Positions 30,735-39,483 of a stretch of 64,000 nucleotides of DNA are shown piece after piece. Numbering within the stretch: the stretch's first letter is position 1; every line of letters begins with the position of its first letter. The stretch is taken from positions 1 to 64,000 of the forward strand of contig CAKKRJ010000008.1 in assembly GCA_919902775.1 (NCBI GenBank). The letters run 5' to 3'. A program made the position numbers and the translations under genes. Below the pieces are notes generated by a model that was not told the origin of the DNA, did not search any database, and saw only the letters and a list, made by a program, of their open reading frames with translations. Source of the stretch: Burkholderiaceae bacterium (lineage in GTDB: Bacteria > Pseudomonadota > Gammaproteobacteria > Burkholderiales > Burkholderiaceae_C).

Positions 30735-31781
30735 GGGCAAGTCCACGGTCATGCGTCGGCCTTCCTGGGCGCTGACCAAGCCCAGCGCGATCAGTTCCAT
30801 CACGTGCAGGGCTTCTTCGGGCGGAACCGGGTTGGGCGAGCCCAGCCGCACGGCGTCCCGGATGCCCGTGTAATAGCGTGTGTAATCGCCCGGCAAGCAC
30901 GCTGACGTGCGCTGTGTCAATGTCTGGTCATCGCCCGCCAGGGTCAGCAGCAGGGGGTTGGGGTCCATGCCCCAGTCTGCATGCGGTGGACGCAGGCCCG
31001 CTTTCAGGGCGGTTTCCTGGGTGTCCAGCCCCCACTTGAGCAACGATCCACGGGTGCCGTGCACGGTAAACCGGGGGGCCACATGGGCGGTCAGGGCGCT
31101 GGCATGCAGCACCACCCGCAAGCTGTCGTAATGCAAGAGGGCATGAAACCAATCGTCGGCGCGGCTGTTGTCTCGCTGCCGGGCCCAATCGAGAGAGAGC
31201 GTCTGCGGCAGGCCAAACAATTGCAGGGCCTGGTCCAGCAGATGGGGCCCCAGATCGAACCAAAGACCACTGCCGGGTTCGCCAGAGTCTCGCCAGCGCT
31301 GGGGCACCACCGGGCGATAGCGGTCAAAGTGCGATTCAAAATGAACGATGCGGCCCAGCTCGGCGCGCCCCAACGCGGCCTGAACCGACAGGAAGTCCCC
31401 ATCCCAGCGGCGGTTGTGGAAGACCGACAACAAGCGCTGCTGCTGCTGGGCCAGCGCGATCAGGTCGCGGGCCTCACGCACATTCAGGGTGAAGGGCTTG
31501 TCCACCACCACATGCTTGCCTGCCATCAGCGCCTGCGCCGCCAGCGGCGCGTGGGTGTTGTTGGGCGTGGCCACCACCACCAGATCAATGTCCGCCCGTG
31601 CGATCAGTTGTTCGGGGGTCTCGCACACCGTGGCGTTTGGCCAGGCTGCATGCACATCTTGCGGGCGACTGCTTGAAATGGCCGTCAACTGAAGCCCCGG
31701 TATGGCCGCAATCAGCGGTGCATGGAAGGTGGCTGAGGCATAGCCAAAGCCCAAAAGGCCCACGTTCAGGGGTGCGGTCAT
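30723..31781 (-). CDS. Gfo/Idh/MocA family oxidoreductase
   Basis: A 352-residue NAD(P)-dependent dehydrogenase. The nucleotide-binding start is NVGLLGFGYASATFHAPLIA, followed by VVVATPNNTH and VVDKPFTL, and the typical carboxyl domain. It is closest in style to the YdgJ/YhhX proteins, which act on sugars or polyols; the substrate is unknown. ATG 31781 is chosen over an upstream in-frame codon at 31817. Confidence 0.88.
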   Translation of the reverse strand: MTAPLNVGLLGFGYASATFHAPLIAAIPGLQLTAISSSRPQDVHAAWPNATVCETPEQLIARADIDLVVVATPNNTHAPLAAQALMAGKHVVVDKPFTLNVREARDLIALAQQQQRLLSVFHNRRWDGDFLSVQAALGRAELGRIVHFESHFDRYRPVVPQRWRDSGEPGSGLWFDLGPHLLDQALQLFGLPQTLSLDWARQRDNSRADDWFHALLHYDSLRVVLHASALTAHVAPRFTVHGTRGSLLKWGLDTQETALKAGLRPPHADWGMDPNPLLLTLAGDDQTLTQRTSACLPGDYTRYYTGIRDAVRLGSPNPVPPEEALHVMELIALGLVSAQEGRRMTVDLPSEG

Positions 31782-31872
31782 CGTTGTGCTTTCAGTTCGG
31801 CCATGCAACGCGGCCATCCAACAAACCGCCAGCTTAAACCAAGCTGCATTGGCCGCGCCCGGGGCGGGCGGC

Positions 31873-32652
31873 TCAGCCTCGGGTATAGGTCAGCATGCGC
31901 CCTTTGTAGGCCAATGTCTCTTGGCGTGCGGGTTGGTCCAGCACCTGCTCATGCATGGCAAAGCCCACACGCGCCATGTGTTTGTGAAAGGCAGAGCGGT
32001 TGCCCCGGTTGGGGTCCACGACCCAGATCTCGCTGGCGCTCGCCGCGTGCGCGTCAATGAAGTTGGCCAAGCTGCCTTCGTCGTCGCGCTCGTACAGGAT
32101 GTCGCTGCCCACAATCAGGTCAAACCGCCCGCTCACACCCGCATCGTGGGCTGAAGTGCGTACGGGCAAGCCGTCGTCGCGTTGCGCGGCCTTGCCCCAC
32201 AGGCCATGGCGGTAGGTCATCGGTGGCAGGCCGTTCAAACGGGTGTTTTCGTCCAGAAAGGCGTGCGTCAAAGGGTGGCAGTCGCTGGCCGTGATGTTGG
32301 CCCCGCGCCGGTGGGCCACCAGGCTGGACAGGCCCAGGCCGCAACCAATCTCCAGAATGCGTTCGCTTGTCACAGAACGCAGCGCCATGCGCTCGGCCAT
32401 TTGTTGCCCTGACGGCCAAAGCAGACCAAACAAAGGCCAGGTGGCGGAAGAAATGCCCAAATTCAGGGCTTCGTCCAAGGGGTCATGGAACTGGTTTTTG
32501 TCGAACAGCGAGCGGATGACCAGGTCATCCACGCCCAAAACCGCGATGGTTTCCTGTTTGGTCAGGTAGCCGGTGGGGGAGGTGTGCAAAAAGGCAATCG
32601 TTGCAGCGCAAGGGCCGAGGTTCAAAGGCGCTGACTGAGGGGACTGTACCAT
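31873..32652 (-). CDS. Class I SAM-dependent methyltransferase (METTL21-like)
   Basis: A 259-residue methyltransferase. SAM-binding motif I is ILEIGCGLGLSSLVAHRRGA, followed by ASDCHP and the FDLIVGSDILYE motif typical of the lysine methyltransferase group 16 / nicotinamide N-methyltransferase-like family. The target is unknown, perhaps a protein lysine. It is divergent from the MBL-fold gene with start codons 6 bases apart. Confidence 0.85.
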   Translation of the reverse strand: MVQSPQSAPLNLGPCAATIAFLHTSPTGYLTKQETIAVLGVDDLVIRSLFDKNQFHDPLDEALNLGISSATWPLFGLLWPSGQQMAERMALRSVTSERILEIGCGLGLSSLVAHRRGANITASDCHPLTHAFLDENTRLNGLPPMTYRHGLWGKAAQRDDGLPVRTSAHDAGVSGRFDLIVGSDILYERDDEGSLANFIDAHAASASEIWVVDPNRGNRSAFHKHMARVGFAMHEQVLDQPARQETLAYKGRMLTYTRG

Positions 32653-32658
32653 TCAGGG

Positions 32659-33300
32659 ATGCTGCAATACCAAACCATCCCCGTCACGCCTTTTCAGCAA
32701 AACTGTTCCTTGATTTGGGACGACCAGACCCGCCAGGCGGCGGTGGTGGACCCGGGCGGCGACCTCGACGTGTTGTTGGGCGCCATCCAGCGTCTGAACC
32801 TGAAACTGGAGCAGATCTGGATCACCCATGGCCATGTGGACCACGCATCGGGCGCCGCCGATCTGGCGGAGCAATTGGGCGGCTTGCCGATCATCGGGCC
32901 GCATCCGGCGGATCAGTTCTGGATCGATGGTTTGCCTGCTGCGGCGGCGGCCTATGGCTTTCCGCCGGCACGGGTCTTCAAGCCCACACGGTGGCTGGCC
33001 GATGGCGATACGGTCACGTTGGGGTCTCACACTTTGCAGGTGCGCCATTGCCCAGGGCACACGCCGGGCCATGTGGTGTTTTATTCACCCGAGATGAAGC
33101 GTGCTTTTGTGGGGGATGTGTTGTTTGCCGGCAGCATCGGGCGCACCGATTTCCCGCAAGGCAACCACGACGACCTGATCGCCAGCATCACCGAGCGGCT
33201 GTGGCCCATGGGCAATGACACGGTGTTCATTCCTGGCCATGGCCCCGAGAGCACGTTTGGCCGTGAGCGTCAGAGCAACCCTTATGTGCGGGATCGGTGA
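32659..33300 (+). CDS. MBL-fold metallo-hydrolase (glyoxalase II-like)
   Basis: A 213-residue metallo-beta-lactamase-fold hydrolase. The metal motif THGHVDHASG, the later HCPGHTPGHVVFY, VGDVLFAGSIGRTDFP and PGHGPESTFG are all intact, giving two metal sites. It resembles the YcbL subgroup, which may have glyoxalase II-like thioesterase activity. Confidence 0.9.
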   Translation: MLQYQTIPVTPFQQNCSLIWDDQTRQAAVVDPGGDLDVLLGAIQRLNLKLEQIWITHGHVDHASGAADLAEQLGGLPIIGPHPADQFWIDGLPAAAAAYGFPPARVFKPTRWLADGDTVTLGSHTLQVRHCPGHTPGHVVFYSPEMKRAFVGDVLFAGSIGRTDFPQGNHDDLIASITERLWPMGNDTVFIPGHGPESTFGRERQSNPYVRDR

Positions 33301-33363
33301 CGCCGTGCTTGCTCGAGTCTGCCGGAACTGACCGCCGCCACATCGGCAACGGCATGCACGGGG

Positions 33364-34236
33364 TCAGCCTTTGGCAGCCTGCTCGTACAGGTGTTGCACC
33401 TTGGGCAGGTTGGCTTCGAGTTCAAGAATGCGGTTGGCGCCGCTGGGGTGGGTGGACAGGAATGAAGGGCTGCCGTTGCTGCTGGCCGCCTGCATCTTTT
33501 GCCACAAGCTGACGCTGGCCTCGGGTTTGTAGCCGCCACGCGCGGCGATTTCCAGGCCCACCAGGTCGGCCTCGGTTTCGTCGTCCCGGCTGTACTTCAG
33601 CGTGAGCAATTGGGTGCCCAGGTTGGCCGCGGCATCGCCCAAGGAACCCAAGCCCAACAGCTGCGACGCAATGGACAGCCCGATGCTGGTGGCCTGGCTT
33701 TTGGCCAGGCGTTCGCGGGCGTGTTCACGCAGGGCGTGCGCCATCTCGTGTCCCATGATCATGGCTGCTTCGTCATCGGTCAGCTTCAACTGGTCCAGGA
33801 TGCCGGTATAAAAAGCGATCTTGCCGCCAGGCATGCACCAGGCATTGATTTGTTTGCTGCCAATCAGGCTGACTTGCCATTTCCAGTCACGCGAACGCGG
33901 ATTCCACTGCGCGGTGTGGGGAATCAGCTTTTGCGCAATGGTCTGCAAGCGCTGCAGTTGCGGGTGGCCATCGGGGGCCAGTGCGCCTTTGGCGCGGGCC
34001 TCGGCCAGCACCTGCGTGAACTGCTGCCGCGCCGAGGTTTCGAGGGTTTCGGCAGGCACCAGTTTGCGCCAACCGGAGGATGAGCCCACGTCCACCTGCG
34101 CCAAAGCCGAACCGGCGGCCGAGGCCCCTGCGGCCAACAGGAAAGCGCGGCGGGCTTGCCAGCGTGGTGAGGGGTCAGCCAAGACGCCGGGGGGTGCACC
34201 GGCAGCAGGGGTTTTGAGGTTGCAAATAAAGCACAT
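33364..34236 (-). CDS. M48 family metallopeptidase
   Basis: A 290-residue zinc protease. Zinc motif HEMAH within GHEMAHALREH, and downstream ligand DETEADLVG. It would act in the periplasm on misfolded envelope proteins, like LoiP/YcaL. The amino end is unusual: MCFICNLK before a long Pro-rich segment, then RRAFLLAAGASAAGSALAQ, which looks like a twin-arginine-style signal. ATG 34236 is used; a TTG at 34245 adds three residues. Confidence 0.86.
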   Translation of the reverse strand: MCFICNLKTPAAGAPPGVLADPSPRWQARRAFLLAAGASAAGSALAQVDVGSSSGWRKLVPAETLETSARQQFTQVLAEARAKGALAPDGHPQLQRLQTIAQKLIPHTAQWNPRSRDWKWQVSLIGSKQINAWCMPGGKIAFYTGILDQLKLTDDEAAMIMGHEMAHALREHARERLAKSQATSIGLSIASQLLGLGSLGDAAANLGTQLLTLKYSRDDETEADLVGLEIAARGGYKPEASVSLWQKMQAASSNGSPSFLSTHPSGANRILELEANLPKVQHLYEQAAKG

Positions 34237-34309
34237 CGTTCGCAAATGATAGCGACTCGGGCCACTTCAAGGGGTCGCGCGTGGGGCGCAGGGGTCCGAT
34301 AATCGCTGC

Positions 34310-35653
34310 ATGGCCGACACAGCACCCCATTCCGAGACCCCTCCGCCGAGTACGGTGCGTACTTGGCGCGAGGCTTTGCGCCTGTATTTGCAACCCGCCA
34401 GTTTGCGCATGCTGGCCTTGGGTTTTTCGGCCGGGCTGCCTTTGCTTTTGGTGCTGGGCACGCTCAGTTTTCGGCTGCGTGAAGCCGGCATCGACCGCAG
34501 CACCATTGGTTACCTGAGTTGGGTGGGCTTGGCTTACGGCGTCAAGTGGATCTGGGCGCCGTTGGTGGACCGCCTGCCGATTCCCTGGCTGACACGGCAG
34601 CTGGGACGCCGGCGCAGTTGGTTGTTGCTGTCGCAAATGGCCATCGCCGCCGGTCTGGTGGGCATGGCCCTGAACGACCCCTCTCAATTGCTGGGCCCGC
34701 TGGTGGCCTGTGCCTTGGCTGTGGCGGTGGCTTCGGCCACGCAAGACATTGCGCTGGACGCCTACCGCATCGAATCGGCCGAGGTCAACGCGCAAGCCGC
34801 GCTGGCGGCCAGTTACCAGACGGGTTACCGACTGGCCATGATCTGGGCTGGCGCGGGCGTGCTGTGGATTGCGGCATGGGCCCAAGGCGAGCAGACCACA
34901 GGTTATGCCCAGGCGGCCTGGCAAATGGCCTATCTGGTCATGGCCGCCAGCATGCTGCCGGGCATGCTCATGGTGCTGGGCTCGCCCGAGCCGGTGCCCG
35001 TCCCCATGCCGGCCGCGCGCAATTTAGCCGAGTGGTTGCATGGGGCCTTGATCGCGCCTTTTGCAGACTTTTGGCGCCGCTACCGCTGGCAGGCGCTGCT
35101 GGTGCTGGCGCTGATCGCGGTGTACCGCATCAGCGACGTGGTCATGGGCATCATGGCCAACCCGTTTTATGTGGACATGGGCTTCACCAAAACCGAAGTG
35201 GCCAGCGTGACCAAGGTCTATGGCGTGGTCATGACCCTGGCGGGGGCGTTTGTCGGCGGGGTGCTGTCGGCGCGTTGGGGTGTCATGCGCATCCTCATGC
35301 TGGGCGCGGTGCTCAGTGCCGTGAGCAATTTGCTGTTTGTCTGGCTCAGCGGCGTGGGGCACGATGTCTCTGCGTTGATGTGGGTCATCTCGGCCGATAA
35401 CCTGGCCAGTGGCATCGCCTCGGCCGCGTTCATCGCCTATTTGTCGTCGCTGACCAACATCCGTTATTCGGCCACGCAATACGCGCTGCTCAGCTCCATG
35501 ATGCTGTTGTTGCCCAAGTTCATTGCCGGGTTTTCGGGTGATTTTGTCGATGCCCATGGCTACGCCAGCTTTTTCACCGCCACCGCCTGGCTTGGGCTGC
35601 CCGTGTTGCTGCTGGTGGCGCTGGCATCGCGGGTGCATGCCCGGCAGGCCTGA
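34310..35653 (+). CDS. ampG: AmpG-like MFS permease
   Basis: A 447-residue integral membrane protein with about 12-14 helices. The start (LRLYLQPASLRMLALGFSAG) and ASATQDIALDAYRIE match AmpG, the inner-membrane importer of anhydro-muropeptides released in cell-wall recycling. In some bacteria it influences beta-lactamase induction. The assignment is by sequence style and moderately firm. No recycling genes are adjacent. Confidence 0.85.
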   Translation: MADTAPHSETPPPSTVRTWREALRLYLQPASLRMLALGFSAGLPLLLVLGTLSFRLREAGIDRSTIGYLSWVGLAYGVKWIWAPLVDRLPIPWLTRQLGRRRSWLLLSQMAIAAGLVGMALNDPSQLLGPLVACALAVAVASATQDIALDAYRIESAEVNAQAALAASYQTGYRLAMIWAGAGVLWIAAWAQGEQTTGYAQAAWQMAYLVMAASMLPGMLMVLGSPEPVPVPMPAARNLAEWLHGALIAPFADFWRRYRWQALLVLALIAVYRISDVVMGIMANPFYVDMGFTKTEVASVTKVYGVVMTLAGAFVGGVLSARWGVMRILMLGAVLSAVSNLLFVWLSGVGHDVSALMWVISADNLASGIASAAFIAYLSSLTNIRYSATQYALLSSMMLLLPKFIAGFSGDFVDAHGYASFFTATAWLGLPVLLLVALASRVHARQA

Positions 35654-35698
35654 TGGCTTGAGGAACCAGCCCGGTCAGGAGCAAGGTGTGGGCGTGAA

Positions 35699-35714
35699 TT
35701 TACCGATCTTTACC
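35699..35714 (-). promoter_or_regulatory. CpxR/RstA-like response-regulator box
   Basis: TTTACC at 35699-35704 and 35709-35714 form a direct repeat with a period of exactly 10 bases. On the minus strand it reads GGTAAAGATCGGTAAA, which matches the GTAAA-N5-GTAAA layout known for CpxR. It ends 44 bases before the response-regulator start at 35759, so autoregulation is plausible. Confidence 0.6.
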
Positions 35715-35758
35715 CAAGCGACACGATGGACTTTCCAACGCAGGCGATGATGCACCCC

Positions 35759-36460
35759 ATGCAACGAATTTTGATGATCGAAGACGACACCCGTCTGGCG
35801 GGCATGGTGTCGGACTATCTGGGGCAAAACGGCTTGGGCGTGGAGCATGCGCCCGACGCGCAAAGCGGCTTGGCCCGCCTGCAACACGCGGGCGTGGATC
35901 TGGTGATTCTGGATTTGATGTTGCCCGACATGGATGGCCTGCAAGTTTGCCAGCGCATCCGGGCTTTGCCGGGCGCGCTGGGCCAGGTGCCGGTGCTCAT
36001 GCTGACGGCCAAAGGCGACCCGATGGACCGCATCATCGGGCTGGAAATGGGGGCCGACGACTACCTGCCCAAGCCCTTTGAGCCCCGTGAGCTGCTGGCC
36101 CGCATCAAGGCCATCTTGCGTCGCAAGGGCGCAGCCCCTGAAACCAGCGCTCAGGTGATGCAGTTCGGATCGCTTGAAATTGACCGCGATGCCCGCCGTG
36201 TGTCGGTGGCGGGCCAGGCCTGCGACCTGACCTCGTACCAATACGATGTGTTGGTGGCTTTGGCCGAACGTGCGGGCCGTGTGCTCACGCGTGACCAGAT
36301 CATGGAGGCCGTGCGTGGGCGTGAACTGGAGGCGTTCGACCGCTCCATCGATGTCCACATGGGCCGCATCCGCGCGGCCATTGAAGCCGACCCCAAAGCG
36401 CCGCAACGCATCCTCACGGTACGCGGCGTGGGCTATGTGTTTGCGCGGCAACAGGACTGA
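35759..36460 (+). CDS. OmpR/PhoB-family response regulator (CpxR/RstA-like)
   Basis: A 233-residue two-domain regulator. Receiver: acidic pair in MIEDD, phospho-accepting Asp52 in VILDLMLPDMDG, Thr in LMLTAKGD, Lys in DDYLPKPFEPREL. DNA-binding winged helix: ELEAFDRSIDVHMGRIRAAI. The region GADDYLPKPF and FDRSIDVHM resembles CpxR/RstA. I choose ATG 35759; two upstream in-frame ATGs (35726, 35747) lie close to the direct-repeat box. The cognate kinase gene starts 3 bases after it. Confidence 0.92.
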   Translation: MQRILMIEDDTRLAGMVSDYLGQNGLGVEHAPDAQSGLARLQHAGVDLVILDLMLPDMDGLQVCQRIRALPGALGQVPVLMLTAKGDPMDRIIGLEMGADDYLPKPFEPRELLARIKAILRRKGAAPETSAQVMQFGSLEIDRDARRVSVAGQACDLTSYQYDVLVALAERAGRVLTRDQIMEAVRGRELEAFDRSIDVHMGRIRAAIEADPKAPQRILTVRGVGYVFARQQD

Positions 36461-36463
36461 AAT

Positions 36464-37774
36464 ATGGCCTTCGCCTCTTTGTCCCGGCACTGGTCGCGCC
36501 ATCTGTATTTGCGCATCTGGTTGGCGGTGGTTTTGGGCGTGGCTTTGCTCATGCTGGTGGTGGGCTGGGCCTGGCGTGTCAGTGTGGAGCACAACACCCC
36601 GTTGCCCGTGCCGCGCGAATGGGTGGTGCTCAATGCCGAGGGGGAGGTGCTGGCCACCACGTCGCGCCGCCCCGGCCCTGGTGGCCCGCTGGAATTTGAC
36701 TTGACCCTGCCCGATGGACAGCAGCTGCAATTGCGGCTGCAGCGCAATGGCGAGCGCGTGGACCCGCCGGGCATGGACCGGCCAGGGCGCGGGCACATGC
36801 TGTCCCATGGCCCACCCCGTGTGCGCAACGAGCCGCCCTGGTGGGCCCGGCCGCCCTATGGATTTTTCTGGATGCTGGGGCTGATCGGCTTGGCCGTGGC
36901 GCTGGGTTTGTACCCGGTGGTGCGGCGGTTGACCCAACGGCTGGAAGGTTTGCAACGCAGCGTACAACGCTGGGGCGATGGCGACTTGTCGGTGCGTGTG
37001 CCGGTGCACGGCGATGACGAGGTGGCGGACTTGTCGCAGCGGTTCAATACCGCAGCCGAACGCATCGAAGGCCTGATGGCCTCACAAAAATCCCTGCTGG
37101 CCAACGCCTCGCACGAGCTGCGTTCGCCTTTGGCACGCATCCGCATGGGGCTGGAGCTGATGGCGGCACCCACCGCCGACACGGCGGTGCAGCAGCGCAC
37201 CCGCACAGAGATCTTGCGCAACATGTCCGAGCTCGATCAGTTGATCGATGAAATCTTGCTCGCCAGCCGTCTGGACGCCAAAGAGGCCGACATTGGCCAC
37301 ATCGAGGCGGTGGACCTGGTGGGCCTGTGTGCCGAAGAGTGCGCGCGCGTTGGCGCGGTGCTGGATGTGCCGCCAGGCCTGACGCAATTGGAGGTCCAGG
37401 GCGTGGCCAAGTTGCTGCGCCGCATGGTGCGCAATCTGCTGGAAAACGCCCGGCGGTATGGGGCCTCTGCAGACGCGGGCGACGGAACCGAGGACGGTGA
37501 TGTGGTCTTGTCTTTGGCACACCCAGGCGCACAGGTCCACATCCAGGTGTGCGACCGAGGGCCAGGGGTGCCCGTGGCATGGCGTGAGCGGATTTTTGAG
37601 CCCTTTTTCCGCCTGCCAGGGGCCAGTGAACGCGTGGGCGGGGTGGGCCTGGGGCTTTCACTGGTCCGCTCGATTGCCGAGCGGCATGGCGGGACCGTGC
37701 AATGCTCGGACCGTCCCGGCGGCGGCGCCTGTTTTGAAATTGATCTGCCCCAAAGCAAAACAGCGAACACCTGA
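36464..37774 (+). CDS. Sensor histidine kinase with HAMP domain
   Basis: A 436-residue kinase. Helix 1 near residues 17-37, a periplasmic domain of about 90 residues rich in Pro, Arg and Gly, helix 2, HAMP, then the H-box NASHELRSPLARIRMG with His217, N-box LLENARRYG, and G-boxes GPGVP and VGLGLSL. It phosphorylates the regulator encoded just upstream. The signal is unknown; the general architecture is that of CpxA/RstB-type envelope sensors. Confidence 0.92.
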   Translation: MAFASLSRHWSRHLYLRIWLAVVLGVALLMLVVGWAWRVSVEHNTPLPVPREWVVLNAEGEVLATTSRRPGPGGPLEFDLTLPDGQQLQLRLQRNGERVDPPGMDRPGRGHMLSHGPPRVRNEPPWWARPPYGFFWMLGLIGLAVALGLYPVVRRLTQRLEGLQRSVQRWGDGDLSVRVPVHGDDEVADLSQRFNTAAERIEGLMASQKSLLANASHELRSPLARIRMGLELMAAPTADTAVQQRTRTEILRNMSELDQLIDEILLASRLDAKEADIGHIEAVDLVGLCAEECARVGAVLDVPPGLTQLEVQGVAKLLRRMVRNLLENARRYGASADAGDGTEDGDVVLSLAHPGAQVHIQVCDRGPGVPVAWRERIFEPFFRLPGASERVGGVGLGLSLVRSIAERHGGTVQCSDRPGGGACFEIDLPQSKTANT

Positions 37775-37785
37775 GTGTTCGCTGT
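37760..37785 (-). terminator. Terminator-like hairpin across the kinase stop codon
   Basis: A perfect 11-bp stem ACAGCGAACAC (37760-37770) / GTGTTCGCTGT (37775-37785) with loop CTGA. The kinase TGA (37772-37774) lies in the loop and the first stem base. On the minus strand the stem is followed by TTTTGCTTTG, so it probably ends the minus-strand zinc-finger transcript. Confidence 0.6.
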
Positions 37786-37836
37786 GGGCAAGATTTCTGT
37801 CGCCAGCGCCATCCACGGGATGGCGAAGCTTGACCT

Positions 37837-38040
37837 TCAGTGGTGGTGGCCCACCACTTCACCGGCTTTCAGCTTGTATTCTGTGCCGCAATAAGGGCAC
37901 TTGGCCTGACCGGTTTTGGCCACATCCAGGTACACCTTGGGGTGGGTGTTCCAGAGCTTCATGTCGGCTTTGGGGCTGGGGCAGAAAACGCCGCCTTGTG
38001 GGTTCAGGTCGGTGGCCAGCAATTCAACGGTGTTGCTCAT
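37837..38040 (-). CDS. Zinc-finger (CHCC type) small protein
   Basis: A 67-residue protein with ligands spaced as Cys (GGVFCPSP), His (NTHPKVYL), Cys-x2-Cys (AKCPYCGTEYKL), and a terminal HHH. It matches the zf-CHCC fold seen in the mitochondrial complex I NDUFS6 subunit and in small bacterial proteins next to ilvE. Role unknown. It starts 11 bases after the ilvE stop, in the same direction. Confidence 0.88.
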   Translation of the reverse strand: MSNTVELLATDLNPQGGVFCPSPKADMKLWNTHPKVYLDVAKTGQAKCPYCGTEYKLKAGEVVGHHH

Positions 38041-38051
38041 GTGTCTTGTCC

Positions 38052-38990
38052 TTAAACCAAAGTCAGCCAGTGGGCGTATTGGGGGTTGCGGCCATTGACG
38101 ATGTCAAAGAACGCGGCTTGGATTTTTGCGGTGATGGGGCCCCGGCTGCCCGCGCCCAGCTGGATGCGGTCGAGTTCGCGGATGGGCGTGACTTCGGCGG
38201 CGGTACCGGTGAAGAAGGCTTCGTCGGCGATGTAAATCTCGTCGCGGGTGATGCGCTTTTGCACGATCTCCAGGCCCAAATCTTTGGCGATGTGGAACAC
38301 GGTGTTGCGCGTGATGCCGTTCAGGGCACCGGCTGACAAATCGGGGGTGTAGATCACGCCGTCTTTGACCACGAAGATGTTTTCGCCAGCGCCTTCGGAC
38401 ACAAAGCCCGAGGTGTCGAGCAACAGGGCTTCGTCGTAACCTTCATCGGTCACTTCCATGTTGGCCAGAATGGAGTTGGTGTAGTTGCTCACCGCCTTGG
38501 CCTGGGTCATGGTGATGTTCACATGGTGGCGGGTGTAGCTGGATGTTTTCACGCGGATGCCGCGCTGCATGCCTTCTTCGCCCAGATAGGCGCCCCAGGT
38601 CCATGCCGCCACCATCAGGTGGATGGTGTTGCCCTTGGGGGACACGCCCAGCTTTTTGTCGCCGATCCAGGTCAGGGGGCGGATGTAACCACTCTCTAAG
38701 TTGTTCTCACGCACCACGGTGCGCTGGGCCTCGTTGACCTGCTCTTTGGTGAAAGGAATGGCCATGCGCAGGATCTTGGCGCTGTTGAACAGGCGGTCGG
38801 TGTGCTCTTGCAGGCGGAAGATGGCGGTGCCTTGTTCGGTTTTGTAAGCGCGCACGCCTTCAAAAGCGCCGCAACCGTAGTGCAGGGTGTGGCTCAGTAC
38901 ATGGATCTTGGCGTCGCGCCAATCGACCAACTGGCCGTCCATCCAGATTTTGCCGTCACGGTCTGACATCGAGGGGATGACAACGCTCAT
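38052..38990 (-). CDS. ilvE: Branched-chain amino acid aminotransferase
   Basis: A 312-residue class IV PLP aminotransferase. The PLP lysine is in TQAKAVSNYTNSILANMEV, and the motif GFVSEGAGENIFVVKDGVIY is conserved. It transfers amino groups between Leu, Ile or Val and 2-oxoglutarate. It is upstream of the small zinc-finger gene, probably in one transcript. Confidence 0.95.
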   Translation of the reverse strand: MSVVIPSMSDRDGKIWMDGQLVDWRDAKIHVLSHTLHYGCGAFEGVRAYKTEQGTAIFRLQEHTDRLFNSAKILRMAIPFTKEQVNEAQRTVVRENNLESGYIRPLTWIGDKKLGVSPKGNTIHLMVAAWTWGAYLGEEGMQRGIRVKTSSYTRHHVNITMTQAKAVSNYTNSILANMEVTDEGYDEALLLDTSGFVSEGAGENIFVVKDGVIYTPDLSAGALNGITRNTVFHIAKDLGLEIVQKRITRDEIYIADEAFFTGTAAEVTPIRELDRIQLGAGSRGPITAKIQAAFFDIVNGRNPQYAHWLTLV

Positions 38991-39060
38991 CTTGTGTCCT
39001 TTTAAAAAGCGGGGTTTGCGTCCGATAAAACGAACATTTTACGGTGAGCCACCGGCTGCA

Positions 39061-39450
39061 TCATTCCGGCCGCACCAGTGTCCATTCGGTCAATTTGCCA
39101 CCCACAAAGGTGCAGGTGACATGCGATTGACCGGTATCGGTCCAGCGGAAAATTTCGGGCTGGGTGTCTTTTTCACTCAGCAGTTCACCCAGGGACCGTG
39201 TCATGGCAATGACGTGCATCAACGTCGCGCCCTTTTTGAGCTTGGCGTTGAACATCACGGCGCTGGCGACGTAACCGATGGGCCGGTTGGTCGCGCGCTT
39301 GAGGATGGTGACCATGCGCGTGAAGTGCAGCAAGATCCACATGACCACGCCGCCAGCGGCCAAGGCGATACCGGCCCATTGGAAGGCCTGCCAGGCACCG
39401 ATGGTGAAAACAAGAATGGCCAGCGGCGCGAGTATTTTGTTGAAATTCAT
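39061..39450 (-). CDS. Small membrane protein of unknown function
   Basis: A 129-residue protein with two closely spaced amino-terminal hydrophobic helices (LAILVFTIGAWQAFQWAGIA, then GGVVMWILLHFTR) and a soluble carboxyl part containing RPIGYVASAVMFNAKLKKG. I do not recognise a family with a function. It lies between radA and ilvE, all on the minus strand, 33 bases after radA. Confidence 0.8.
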   Translation of the reverse strand: MNFNKILAPLAILVFTIGAWQAFQWAGIALAAGGVVMWILLHFTRMVTILKRATNRPIGYVASAVMFNAKLKKGATLMHVIAMTRSLGELLSEKDTQPEIFRWTDTGQSHVTCTFVGGKLTEWTLVRPE

Positions 39451-39483
39451 GGGAGCAGATTGTGCCTTGCTTGTCCGTGGGAT

